NCBI GenBank assembly: GCA_946006915.1
Contig: CAMFZK010000058.1
Span: forward strand, 1 to 6,465
Origin: an uncultured Clostridia bacterium
GTDB lineage: Bacteria > Bacillota > Clostridia > Oscillospirales > Acutalibacteraceae
DNA length: 6,465 nucleotides
Direction of reading: 5' to 3'
Shown: positions 1 through 6,365 of the stretch, in pieces
How the letters are laid out: every line of letters starts with the position of its first letter
Position numbering within the stretch: the first letter of the stretch is position 1
The notes under the pieces: generated by a model
What the model saw: only the letters and a program-made list of their open reading frames with translations
What the model was told of the DNA's origin: nothing
The model's database searches: none
Made by a program: the position numbers and the translations under genes

Positions 1-1620
1 GTTGTATTCGCTTTCGGTTAAAAGATAACTTGAAATAGCATAAACCGTTTGCCCGTTGTAAATAAGTTTGGACCAACCCTTGTCACTTTTGCCTTTAAGT
101 TCGGCAAATTCACCGTTTTTAAGGGTGTAAATTACTTGGGAATCGTTTGTAGTAGGTGCTGAACGCAAATTAGTCTCGGTTTTAGCGGTAACCCTTCCCG
201 AAGCGGGGGAAAATCCGTCCGAAACAGGTGTGTTTTCTACCGGTTTGCTTATTATTTCGGTTGTAAGCAGACTTGTTTTTGCGTATACAGTTGTGCCGTT
301 ATACAAGAGCTTTGTCCACCCGATGGGACTGACACCGACCCGTTTTACAAATTCACCGTTTTTAATTGTGGCAACAAGGGTACTGTTTGTATTGGGTTCG
401 GAACGCAAATTGGTCTCATCCTTTGCGGTAACTTCACCGCTTGCGGGGGTGAACCCGTCGGACACTTCGGTGTCATTTTTGGGTTTGTAATCTTTATCGG
501 TAGTAAGGTAACTAGAAATAGCGTAAACCGTTTTACCGTTGTAAACAAGTTTAGACCAACCGTTAGTTCCAATTGCCGTGCGGGTTAAAAAACTACCGTT
601 TTTAAGGGTGGCTACAATGTTGCTTTTGGTTGTGGGTGCATCACGCAAATTGGTTTCGTCCTTGGCGGTAACTTGTTCGGAAACAGCGGTGTAATTTTTG
701 TCATCCTCTGAAGGTGCAGACTCGGTTACAGGGCGTGCATTGGGGTTTTTTGCCGCCGCTTTTTCTCTTGTAAAGTATGATACGGACAAATCCACATTTC
801 CCGTAATTCCGTTTACGCTGCCTTTATCGGTGTATTGCCATATTGAGTATTCACCGCTGTAATCGGGAGTTTCGGTATTGGGGTAGGGGGATGACGGAAA
901 ATTGGCAAGCCATATCGGGAAAGCAGATTCAATGCGTGCGGTATCCCAGTATTTTTCGCCTTGAAGTTCGGACTTTGCGGCATAAAACATACCTTCGTAT
1001 CCTGCCGATTTCACGTGGTTTAAAAATGCAACTGCATTTTCGGTTCTTTTAGAATTTGAAAGTCCGTACATACGGCTGTTTGGGGAAGTGAACCCCTCAC
1101 AGTCATAAACAACGGGGTAGGAAATAGGGTAACCTGCAATATTTTCGACAGTCCATTTGGCTTCTTCGGTGGCTTCCGCGGTTGTTTTGGCGGTGGAGAA
1201 AAAGTAAACCCCGATAAGCAAACCCGCTTTGTCTGCCTGTTGGATATTGTAATCGGCGAAACCGTCCTTATAAATTATACCGTTTTCGCCCCTAAAGCCA
1301 ATTCTTATAATTACAAAATCAATTCCCGCTTTTTTAACGGCTTTCCAGTTAATTTTGCCCTGCCATTTTGAAACGTCAACACCGTTTGCTTTACCTTTTT
1401 TAACTTCTAATTTATCGGCTTCCACCTTAACGCCGGACTCGGTGCCTAAATCAAGGTTTTCGGGGTCGGCAATATCGCCGTTTTCGGCGGAAATGGTAGA
1501 CACAACCGAACTGCTTTGGCTTGAAGTGGTTGTTTCTTTTTTCTTGCAAGCGGTAAGCGTAAACAGAAAAACAAATACGGTAAAAATACAAAATACCCTT
1601 TTGGGCAGTTTAAAATTCAA
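1..1620 (-). CDS. Membrane-anchored GH25 lysozyme-like lipoprotein with SH3b repeats (3' end outside window)
   Basis: Probable N-acetylmuramidase that cleaves the glycan strand of peptidoglycan at the outer face of the membrane. The frame is open for 540 codons from a TTG at 1620-1618 to the window edge, with no stop seen. Residues 1-24 form a lipoprotein signal peptide (N-terminal Lys/Arg, then a Phe/Val-rich core) ending in lipobox LTAC with Cys25. A Lys then Ser/Thr-rich linker follows. Residues about 78-285 match the GH25 fold: GVDVSKWQG (Asp82), VVYDCEG (Asp173, Glu175), WQYTDKG and GNVDLS (Asp277), at spacings like the catalytic Asp/Asp/Glu/Asp set of phage Cpl-1-type lysozymes. Three SH3b-like modules start at residues 317, 397 and 477; such modules usually bind cell wall. 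TTG is chosen because GGAGG lies 8 nt upstream and the next Met (184) would lose the signal and half the catalytic domain. A perfect promoter lies upstream. Family assignment is strong; the biological role (growth, division, sporulation or other) is open. Confidence 0.93.
   Translation of the reverse strand, partial: MNFKLPKRVFCIFTVFVFLFTLTACKKKETTTSSQSSSVVSTISAENGDIADPENLDLGTESGVKVEADKLEVKKGKANGVDVSKWQGKINWKAVKKAGIDFVIIRIGFRGENGIIYKDGFADYNIQQADKAGLLIGVYFFSTAKTTAEATEEAKWTVENIAGYPISYPVVYDCEGFTSPNSRMYGLSNSKRTENAVAFLNHVKSAGYEGMFYAAKSELQGEKYWDTARIESAFPIWLANFPSSPYPNTETPDYSGEYSIWQYTDKGSVNGITGNVDLSVSYFTREKAAAKNPNARPVTESAPSEDDKNYTAVSEQVTAKDETNLRDAPTTKSNIVATLKNGSFLTRTAIGTNGWSKLVYNGKTVYAISSYLTTDKDYKPKNDTEVSDGFTPASGEVTAKDETNLRSEPNTNSTLVATIKNGEFVKRVGVSPIGWTKLLYNGTTVYAKTSLLTTEIISKPVENTPVSDGFSPASGRVTAKTETNLRSAPTTNDSQVIYTLKNGEFAELKGKSDKGWSKLIYNGQTVYAISSYLLTESEYN
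16..672 (-). repeat. Three tandem SH3b-like modules with 80-residue (240 bp) period
   Basis: Within the GH25 lipoprotein, modules lie at residues 317-374 (499-672), 397-454 (259-432) and 477-535 (16-192). Each begins VTAK.ETNLR..P, continues through a KNG.F core and a GW.KL.YNG.TVYA segment, and ends near LTT or LLT. Modules 1 and 2 are identical at 36 of 58 positions by direct count. Module 3 carries one extra residue after its Val-Ile. The linkers also repeat: VSDGFTPASG before module 2 and VSDGFSPASG before module 3. The pattern fits the bacterial SH3 (SH3_3/SH3b) family and duplication within the gene. More modules may follow outside the window. Confidence 0.9.
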
Positions 1621-1628
1621 GACAAATA

Positions 1629-1633
1629 CCTCC
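1629..1633 (-). promoter_or_regulatory. Ribosome binding site that fixes the TTG start of the GH25 gene
   Basis: On the minus strand this reads GGAGG, with 8 nt between it and the TTG at 1620. No ATG or GTG nearby would keep the signal peptide, so this site decides the start. Confidence 0.85.
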
Positions 1634-1653
1634 GTTTAAGTGATTATGTTTTA

Positions 1654-1682
1654 ATTATAACCTAGTGGGAATTATTTGTCAA
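1654..1682 (-). promoter_or_regulatory. Consensus sigma-A promoter for the GH25 lipoprotein gene
   Basis: Minus strand: -35 TTGACA at 1682-1677, a 17-nt spacer, and -10 TATAAT at 1659-1654. Both hexamers match the housekeeping consensus exactly. The expected transcription start near 1645-1648 would give a short leader of about 25-28 nt before the TTG, too short for a riboswitch. A promoter this good suggests constitutive expression unless a repressor or a nearby palindrome modulates it. Confidence 0.88.
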
Positions 1683-1704
1683 TTAAGCGAAAAAGTCGCT
1701 TTAA
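1683..1704. repeat. Imperfect palindrome between the divergent promoters
   Basis: AAGCGA (1685-1690) and TCGCTT (1696-1701) are a perfect 6-bp inverted repeat around a 5-nt AAAAG centre. The flanking TTAA on each side extends it with one extra T on the right arm. It directly abuts the lysozyme -35 and lies about 15 bp upstream of the -35 for the rightward genes. It could be a regulator site, but it is short and may be chance in AT-rich DNA. Confidence 0.4.
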
Positions 1705-1719
1705 ATAGGGCGGGAACCC

Positions 1720-1748
1720 TTTACAGCAGTAGTGTTTTGTGGTATAAT
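1720..1748 (+). promoter_or_regulatory. Extended -10 promoter for the sulP-ABC-cysK-ppa cluster
   Basis: -35 TTTACA at 1720-1725 (one mismatch to TTGACA), a 17-nt spacer, and -10 TATAAT at 1743-1748 preceded by TGG, which gives the TGn extended -10 element. The predicted start near 1755 leaves a leader of roughly 25 nt before the SulP start, so no riboswitch or T-box fits here. The promoter is divergent from the lysozyme promoter; the two -35 elements are 37 bp apart. Confidence 0.85.
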
Positions 1749-1779
1749 TCATCTATTGTAAATTGAGGAGAAAAGAAAA

Positions 1780-3051
1780 ATGAAGGAATTTTATTTAAAA
1801 CCGAAACTTTTTTCGGTGGCAAAAAAACACACCGCCGAACAGTATTTAAAAGATGTAATTGCGGGTATAATTGTTGCAATTATTGCACTTCCGCTTTCCA
1901 TTGCGTTGGCACTCGCTTCGGGTGTTGAGCCGGCTTGCGGTATTTACACCGCTATTTTTGCGGGTTTTGCGGTTTCGTTTTTTGGCGGAAGCCGTGTTCA
2001 AATTGCCGGTCCTACCGCCGCATTTGCAACGGTTGTTGCGGGAATAGTGGCAACCGAGGGTATGAACGGACTTATAATTTCTACCGTTTTAGCGGGCATA
2101 ATTTTAATGCTTATGGGGCTATTCAAACTCGGCTCGCTTATTAAGTTTATACCTCATACCATAACCGTCGGCTTTACGGGCGGTATTGCCGTAACAATTT
2201 TTATAGGTCAAATTAAGGACTTTTTAGGGCTTACCTACCCCGCAGGTGTACGCCCTATTGAAACCTTCCAAAAAATAGAACAAAACATAAAGTCGATTTC
2301 CACCTTTAGCCCCTGGGCGCTTTTGATAGGGGTTATTTCACTTGCTATACTTATAATTTATCCTAAATTTGAAAAACGTGTACCGCCCTCGCTTATTGCG
2401 GTAATTGTGGGTGCGGCTTTGGTTAAACTTATTCCCGCTGTTGACGGCGGTGTTAATACAATCGGCGAACTTTATACAATTCCGTCGGGCTTGCCTAAAT
2501 TTACTTTAACGGGTCTTGAAATCACCCCTCAAATAGTTTTAAAATCCCTGCCCTCTGCCGTAACCATTGCGGTTTTAGCGGCTATTGAATCCCTGCTTTC
2601 CTGCGTGGTGGCAGACGGTATGATAAATTCCAAACACAACTCCAACGCCGAACTTATGGCACAGGGTATCGGTAACGTGCTTTCGGTTATGTTTGGCGGT
2701 ATTCCCGCTACGGGCGCTATTGCAAGAACGGCGGCAAATGTTAAAAACGGCGGCAGAACACCCGTTGCGGGTATGGTTCATGCCCTTGTGTTGCTTTTGG
2801 TACTGCTTTTCTTAATGCCTTTGGCAGGACTTATTCCAATGCCTACCATTGCGGCAATACTGTTTATGGTGGCATATAATATGAGCGAATGGCGTAAATT
2901 TATAAGTATTACAAAAAAGAAAAATATTCCCGATATTTTAATTCTTTTTACCACCTTTATTTTAACCGTGGTGTTTGACCTTGTGGTTGCTATTGCGGTT
3001 GGAATGGTTATGGCTGTTGTTTTAAGACGGATAAAAACAGTAAAAGAATAG
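1780..3051 (+). CDS. SulP-family inorganic anion transporter, short form without STAS domain
   Basis: A secondary transporter or channel of the SulP/SLC26 family in the cytoplasmic membrane. Characterised members carry sulfate, bicarbonate or dicarboxylates, so the substrate is not settled by sequence. Seen in the 423 residues: a hydrophobic segment 26-48 with IIALPLSIALALASGVEP, the family motif GGSRVQIAGPTAAF at 69-82, SLIKFIPHTITVGFTGGIAV at 119-138, AAIESLLSC with Glu270, and the hallmark GGIPATGAIARTAANVKNG at 306-324, then two more hydrophobic blocks (332-367 and 384-415). The protein stops at residue 423 just after the last membrane segment. Most bacterial SulP proteins run to about 550 residues because of a C-terminal cytoplasmic STAS domain; none follows here in any frame, as the next gene starts 15 bp later. 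Start: ATG with GAGGAG 9 nt upstream. First gene of the rightward cluster. Family assignment is very sure; sulfate is a guess from the nearby cysteine synthase. Confidence 0.94.
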   Translation: MKEFYLKPKLFSVAKKHTAEQYLKDVIAGIIVAIIALPLSIALALASGVEPACGIYTAIFAGFAVSFFGGSRVQIAGPTAAFATVVAGIVATEGMNGLIISTVLAGIILMLMGLFKLGSLIKFIPHTITVGFTGGIAVTIFIGQIKDFLGLTYPAGVRPIETFQKIEQNIKSISTFSPWALLIGVISLAILIIYPKFEKRVPPSLIAVIVGAALVKLIPAVDGGVNTIGELYTIPSGLPKFTLTGLEITPQIVLKSLPSAVTIAVLAAIESLLSCVVADGMINSKHNSNAELMAQGIGNVLSVMFGGIPATGAIARTAANVKNGGRTPVAGMVHALVLLLVLLFLMPLAGLIPMPTIAAILFMVAYNMSEWRKFISITKKKNIPDILILFTTFILTVVFDLVVAIAVGMVMAVVLRRIKTVKE

Positions 3052-3066
3052 CAGAGGTTATTTTAA

Positions 3067-4827
3067 ATGCAAAAGCAAAAATATAAATTTTGGGGCTTAA
3101 TGAAAAGGTTTTTGCCTTATTACAAAAAATACACCCCCACTTTGGTGCTGGATTTAATATGTGCGTCCCTTACCACCGTTTGCGAAATAATACTGCCCCT
3201 TATTATGAAGCAAATTACAAATGCCGCAACCGGCAATATTGCCTCACTTACTTTGGGGTTTGTGCTCCGTGTGGGTATTTTGTATTTTGTGCTTAGAATT
3301 ATAGACTCTTTGGCGTATTATTATATGGCGTACAACGGTCACGTAATGGGAACTAAAATTGAAACCGATATGCGCAGGGACGCATATTCCCATTTGCATA
3401 AACTTTCGGACACTTATTTTAACAACACAAAAATCGGTCAAATTATGGGACGTATTACCAACGACCTTTTTGACGTTACCGAATTTTCCCACCATTGCCC
3501 CGAAGAATTTTTAATTGCTGGCATAAAGGGAATCGCATCTTTTGCAATTTTGCTTAACATTAACATACCGCTTACCTTAATTATTTTCATAATAATTCCC
3601 GTAATGATTGTAATTTGCGGTAAAATCAACCGCAAAATGAAAGCCACTTTCAGAAAACAAAGGGTGGTAATAGGCGAACTTAACGCCCGAATAGAAGATT
3701 CACTTTTAGGGCAAAAGGTTGTAAAAGCGTTTGCGAATGAAGATATTGAATGTGAAAAGTTTGAAAAGGATAATCAAAACTTTTATTTGACCAAAAAGCA
3801 TTCTTATAAACTAATGGGTTTGTTTTCCACTTCAACCCGCTTTTTTGACGGTGTTATGTACGCTACGGTGGTTATAGCAGGCAGTATTTTTATGATAAAG
3901 GGTAAAATTACGGCGGGTGACCTTGTGGCATATTTGCTTTATGTTACCACCTTTATTGCAACGGTAAGAAGAATTATAGAATTTTCTGAACAGTTCCAAA
4001 GGGGTATGACGGGCATAGAGCGGTTTTTGGAAATTATGGATGCCGATATAGATATTTTCGACGGTCCGAACGCCGTGCAACTTACAAACCCGAAAGGGGA
4101 TATCGAGTTTCGTGATGTTTCGTTCGAGTATCCGGACGATAAAAACAGGGTATTTTCGGGACTTAACCTTAAAATTAAAAGCGGTGAGAAGATTGCCTTT
4201 GTCGGTCCTTCGGGCGGGGGCAAAACCACACTTTGCAATTTAATCCCCCGTTTTTATAACGTAAACGGCGGAGAAATACTGTTAGACGGTAAAAACATTA
4301 AAGATTACACCCTAAAATCCTTACGTAGTAATATAGGAATGGTACAGCAGGAGGTTTACCTCTTTTCTGGTACGGTTTTTGAAAATATATCCTACGGCAA
4401 ACCGGGTGCTACATTAGAAGAAGTTATTGAAGCCGCCAAAAAAGCGGGCGCACACGAATTTATAACGGCGCTTAAAGACGGATATAACACCTATTTAGGC
4501 GAGCGGGGTGTAAAACTTTCGGGCGGACAAAGGCAAAGAATAAGTATTGCACGTGTTTTTCTTAAAAATCCACCGATTATTATTCTTGACGAAGCCACAA
4601 GCGCACTTGACAACGAGAGTGAATTTGCGGTTGCAAAATCGCTTGCAAAATTAAGCGAGGGCAGAACCACAATTACCATTGCCCACCGTCTTTCCACCAT
4701 TCGCAATTCGGACAGAATAATGGTGCTTACCGACGAGGGTATTGTAGAAGACGGCACTCACACCGAACTTTTGGAAAAGAAGGGCTTGTATTACCGCTTT
4801 AACGAAATGGTAAATGAACTTGCATAA
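3067..4827 (+). CDS. ABC exporter half-transporter (fused membrane and ATPase domains)
   Basis: A type IV (MsbA/LmrA-like) ABC exporter, expected to work as a homodimer because no partner gene is beside it. The 586 residues split into a membrane domain with six hydrophobic segments (about 24-48, 62-86, 149-165, 168-187, 258-276, 284-303) and coupling regions YFNNTKIGQIMGRITND (about 117-133) and GQKVVKAFANE (215-225), then a nucleotide-binding domain from about 345. Its motifs are complete: A-loop Tyr355, Walker A GPSGGGKTT (380-388), Q-loop Gln428, signature LSGGQRQR (484-491), Walker B IIILDE with catalytic Glu509, D-loop SALD (512-515) and switch His540. It should therefore be active. Start: ATG with AGAGG 9 nt upstream, 15 bp after sulP, so the two are probably cotranscribed. 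The cargo cannot be told from sequence; lipid, drug, peptide or a sulfur compound are all possible. Generic annotation would be multidrug ABC transporter. Confidence 0.95.
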   Translation: MQKQKYKFWGLMKRFLPYYKKYTPTLVLDLICASLTTVCEIILPLIMKQITNAATGNIASLTLGFVLRVGILYFVLRIIDSLAYYYMAYNGHVMGTKIETDMRRDAYSHLHKLSDTYFNNTKIGQIMGRITNDLFDVTEFSHHCPEEFLIAGIKGIASFAILLNINIPLTLIIFIIIPVMIVICGKINRKMKATFRKQRVVIGELNARIEDSLLGQKVVKAFANEDIECEKFEKDNQNFYLTKKHSYKLMGLFSTSTRFFDGVMYATVVIAGSIFMIKGKITAGDLVAYLLYVTTFIATVRRIIEFSEQFQRGMTGIERFLEIMDADIDIFDGPNAVQLTNPKGDIEFRDVSFEYPDDKNRVFSGLNLKIKSGEKIAFVGPSGGGKTTLCNLIPRFYNVNGGEILLDGKNIKDYTLKSLRSNIGMVQQEVYLFSGTVFENISYGKPGATLEEVIEAAKKAGAHEFITALKDGYNTYLGERGVKLSGGQRQRISIARVFLKNPPIIILDEATSALDNESEFAVAKSLAKLSEGRTTITIAHRLSTIRNSDRIMVLTDEGIVEDGTHTELLEKKGLYYRFNEMVNELA

Positions 4828-4847
4828 TGTAACCATTCTGTGTTACA
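4828..4847. promoter_or_regulatory. Palindrome TGTAAC-N8-GTTACA upstream of the cysteine synthase gene
   Basis: A perfect 6-bp inverted repeat, TGTAAC at 4828-4833 and GTTACA at 4842-4847, begins directly after the ABC gene stop. No T-run follows, so it does not look like an intrinsic terminator. The right arm coincides with a possible -35 region, an arrangement expected of a repressor operator. The regulator is unknown; the sequence does not fit GlnR/TnrA spacing. Confidence 0.45.
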
Positions 4848-4868
4848 ATGAATAAAATTAAGTATAAC
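4842..4868 (+). promoter_or_regulatory. Possible weak internal promoter ahead of cysK
   Basis: -10-like TATAAC at 4863-4868. The best -35-like partner is GTTACA at 4842-4847 with a short 15-nt spacer (or TGTTAC at 4841 with 16). It would allow cysK-ppa to be transcribed apart from sulP-ABC. The match is moderate and the spacing poor, so this is tentative. The 61-bp gap is too short for a T-box or SAM riboswitch. Confidence 0.35.
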
Positions 4869-4876
4869 CCTGTTTT

Positions 4877-4881
4877 GGAGG
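4877..4881 (+). promoter_or_regulatory. Ribosome binding site that fixes the TTG start of cysK
   Basis: GGAGG with 7 nt to the TTG at 4889. The resulting N-terminus (VYNNVLEAVGNTPLIKL) is the expected beginning of a cysteine synthase, which confirms the TTG start. Confidence 0.87.
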
Positions 4882-4888
4882 ATTTAAT

Positions 4889-5812
4889 TTGGTTTATAAT
4901 AATGTGTTAGAGGCGGTAGGAAATACCCCGCTTATAAAACTTTCACGAATTGTGCCGGAGGACAGTGCAGACATTCTTGTAAAGTACGAGGGTGTAAATA
5001 TAGGCGGTTCTATAAAAACCAGAACGGCGCTTAATATGATAAACGATGCCGAAAGCAAAGGAATAATCACGCCCGATACCGTAATAGTAGAACCCACAAG
5101 CGGTAATCAGGGAATAGGTCTTGCGCTAATAGGTGCGGTTAAGGGGCTTAAAGTGCGAATAATTATGCCCGATTCGGTAAGCGAAGAACGCCGTAAACTT
5201 GTAAAAGCATACGGTGCGGAATTAGTGCTTATTCACGATGACGGAGATATCGGCGCTTGTATTGAAGAATGTTTGGCAACGGCGCTTAAAATGGCAAAAG
5301 AGGATAAAAACGTATGGGTTCCCCAGCAGTTTGAAAACCCCGCTAACCCGCAAATTCATAAAGATACCACCGCCGCCGAAATTTTAGAGCAGGCAGGTTG
5401 CAAGATTGACGGTTTTTGTTCGGGTGTAGGTACAGGCGGTACATTGTCGGGTATAGGCGAAACTCTTAAAAAAGCCAACCCGGATATTACAATTTGGGCG
5501 GTAGAACCCGAAAATGCGGCAATTCTTTCGGGCGGAAGCATCGGCACGCACCTGCAAATGGGAATAGGGGACGGTATTATACCTAAAAACCTAAACCTTG
5601 AAATTTTTTCGGGAACGGTTATAGTGACCGACGAAGAGGCAATAGAAACCTCCAAAAAACTTATCGCAAAAGAGGGTATCCTCTGCGGTATTTCAAGCGG
5701 CACAAATGTTGCGGCGGCACTTCGGTTAGCAAAAAAACTCGGCAAAGGCAAAACTGTTGTAACGGTATTGCCCGATACAGGCGAAAGATATTTCAGTACA
5801 GAATTATTTTAA
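4889..5812 (+). CDS. cysK: Cysteine synthase family protein (O-acetylserine sulfhydrylase, PLP-dependent)
   Basis: Predicted cytoplasmic fold-type II PLP enzyme making cysteine from O-acetylserine and sulfide. At 307 residues it has the normal length. Seen: N-terminal GNTPLIKL (11-18), PLP-lysine loop NIGGSIKTR with Lys43, substrate loop PTSGNQG (69-75) with Asn73, PLP-phosphate loop GTGGT (181-185), a GISSGTN segment near the C-terminus, and the classic ending DTGERYFSTELF. Two usually conserved positions differ: the Asp of the common K-D-R after the PLP lysine is Thr44, and the second Thr of TSGNT is Gln74. These could mark a subfamily with altered amino-acid substrate (for example O-phosphoserine, homoserine esters or a beta-synthase-like reaction), so the symbol is given with moderate certainty. 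The TTG start has a strong GGAGG. It follows the ABC gene by 61 bp and precedes the pyrophosphatase by 19 bp. No membrane or regulatory CBS domain is present. Confidence 0.88.
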   Translation: MVYNNVLEAVGNTPLIKLSRIVPEDSADILVKYEGVNIGGSIKTRTALNMINDAESKGIITPDTVIVEPTSGNQGIGLALIGAVKGLKVRIIMPDSVSEERRKLVKAYGAELVLIHDDGDIGACIEECLATALKMAKEDKNVWVPQQFENPANPQIHKDTTAAEILEQAGCKIDGFCSGVGTGGTLSGIGETLKKANPDITIWAVEPENAAILSGGSIGTHLQMGIGDGIIPKNLNLEIFSGTVIVTDEEAIETSKKLIAKEGILCGISSGTNVAAALRLAKKLGKGKTVVTVLPDTGERYFSTELF

Positions 5813-5831
5813 CAGAAAAGGAGAATGAAAA

Positions 5832-6365
5832 ATGGCAAACATTTGGCATGACATTTCCCCCAAGAGAATCACCCCTAATGAATTTATGTGCGTGGTGGAA
5901 ATTCCCAAAGGCAGTAAGGCAAAGTACGAATTGGACAAAGAAACCGGCTTTTTAATGCTTGACCGTATTCTTTACACCTCTACACACTATCCTGCAAACT
6001 ACGGGTTTATTCCACGCACCTACGGCGACGACGGCGACCCGCTGGACATTTTGTTGCTCTGCGAACAAACACTTGAACCCTTAACCCTTGTAAAAGCATA
6101 CCCAATCGGAGTTATTTCTATGATAGATAACGGCAGAAATGACGAAAAAATCATAGCAATTCCATGTAATGACCCTACATACAATCATTACACCGATATT
6201 GACGAATTGCCCAAACACATATTTGATGAAATGAGCCACTTCTTTACGGTTTATAAAAATCTTGAACATAAAGAAACCGCTGTAAACGAAGTCAGCGGTA
6301 AAGATGCGGCGGTGCAAATTGTAAAAGAAGCGATTGAACGCTATATAGAAAATTTTTGTAAATAA
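5832..6365 (+). CDS. ppa: Inorganic pyrophosphatase, family I (soluble)
   Basis: Cytoplasmic Mg-dependent enzyme that hydrolyses pyrophosphate to two phosphates and so drives biosynthetic reactions releasing PPi, including tRNA charging, nucleic acid synthesis and ATP sulfurylase. The 177 residues match the usual size of bacterial family I enzymes. The signature DGDPLD (67-72) is present, and residues corresponding to the E. coli active site are all found: Glu23, Lys31, Glu33, Arg45, Tyr57, Asp67, Asp69, Asp72, Asp99, Asp104, Lys106, Tyr141 and Lys142. It should therefore be active. Start: ATG at 5832 with AAGGAGA (GGAG ending 8 nt upstream). An out-of-frame ATG at 5825 leads to a stop after eight codons and is ignored. 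It follows cysK by 19 bp with no terminator between, so the two are probably cotranscribed, and it is the last gene before the hairpin terminator. Confidence 0.96.
   Translation: MANIWHDISPKRITPNEFMCVVEIPKGSKAKYELDKETGFLMLDRILYTSTHYPANYGFIPRTYGDDGDPLDILLLCEQTLEPLTLVKAYPIGVISMIDNGRNDEKIIAIPCNDPTYNHYTDIDELPKHIFDEMSHFFTVYKNLEHKETAVNEVSGKDAAVQIVKEAIERYIENFCK

Noticed and set aside
1..1620. Phage endolysin or prophage remnant
   Set aside because: The lipoprotein signal and housekeeping-type promoter argue for a cellular gene, and no phage gene is visible nearby.
230..1639. Plus-strand open frames at 230-490, 843-1052 and 1355-1639
   Set aside because: They lie antisense to the continuous, motif-rich GH25/SH3b gene, have no convincing ribosome binding site and no recognisable domain.
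1707..1720. AGGG/CCCT inverted repeat upstream of the rightward promoter
   Set aside because: Only four base pairs, expected by chance, although it touches the -35.
3244..4836. Several minus-strand open frames of 60-100 codons across the ABC gene
   Set aside because: All are shadows of the ABC exporter frame with no family resemblance.
4828..4847. GlnR/TnrA operator for the palindrome before cysK
   Set aside because: The arms TGTAA and TTACA match the half-sites, but the gap is 10 nt rather than the 7 nt of the TGTNA-N7-TNACA consensus.
4828..4888. Intrinsic terminator or riboswitch between the ABC gene and cysK
   Set aside because: The stem is only 6 bp with no T-run, and 61 bp is too short for a T-box or SAM riboswitch.
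5356..5751. Minus-strand open frame of 131 codons
   Set aside because: It is antisense to the conserved core of the cysteine synthase; its composition (Pro/Ser/Ile-rich) is what the complement of such a gene gives, and no promoter or RBS supports it.
5825..5851. ATG upstream of the pyrophosphatase start as an alternative start or leader peptide
   Set aside because: It is out of frame and meets TGA after eight codons; it sits directly against the Shine-Dalgarno, so it is probably not used.
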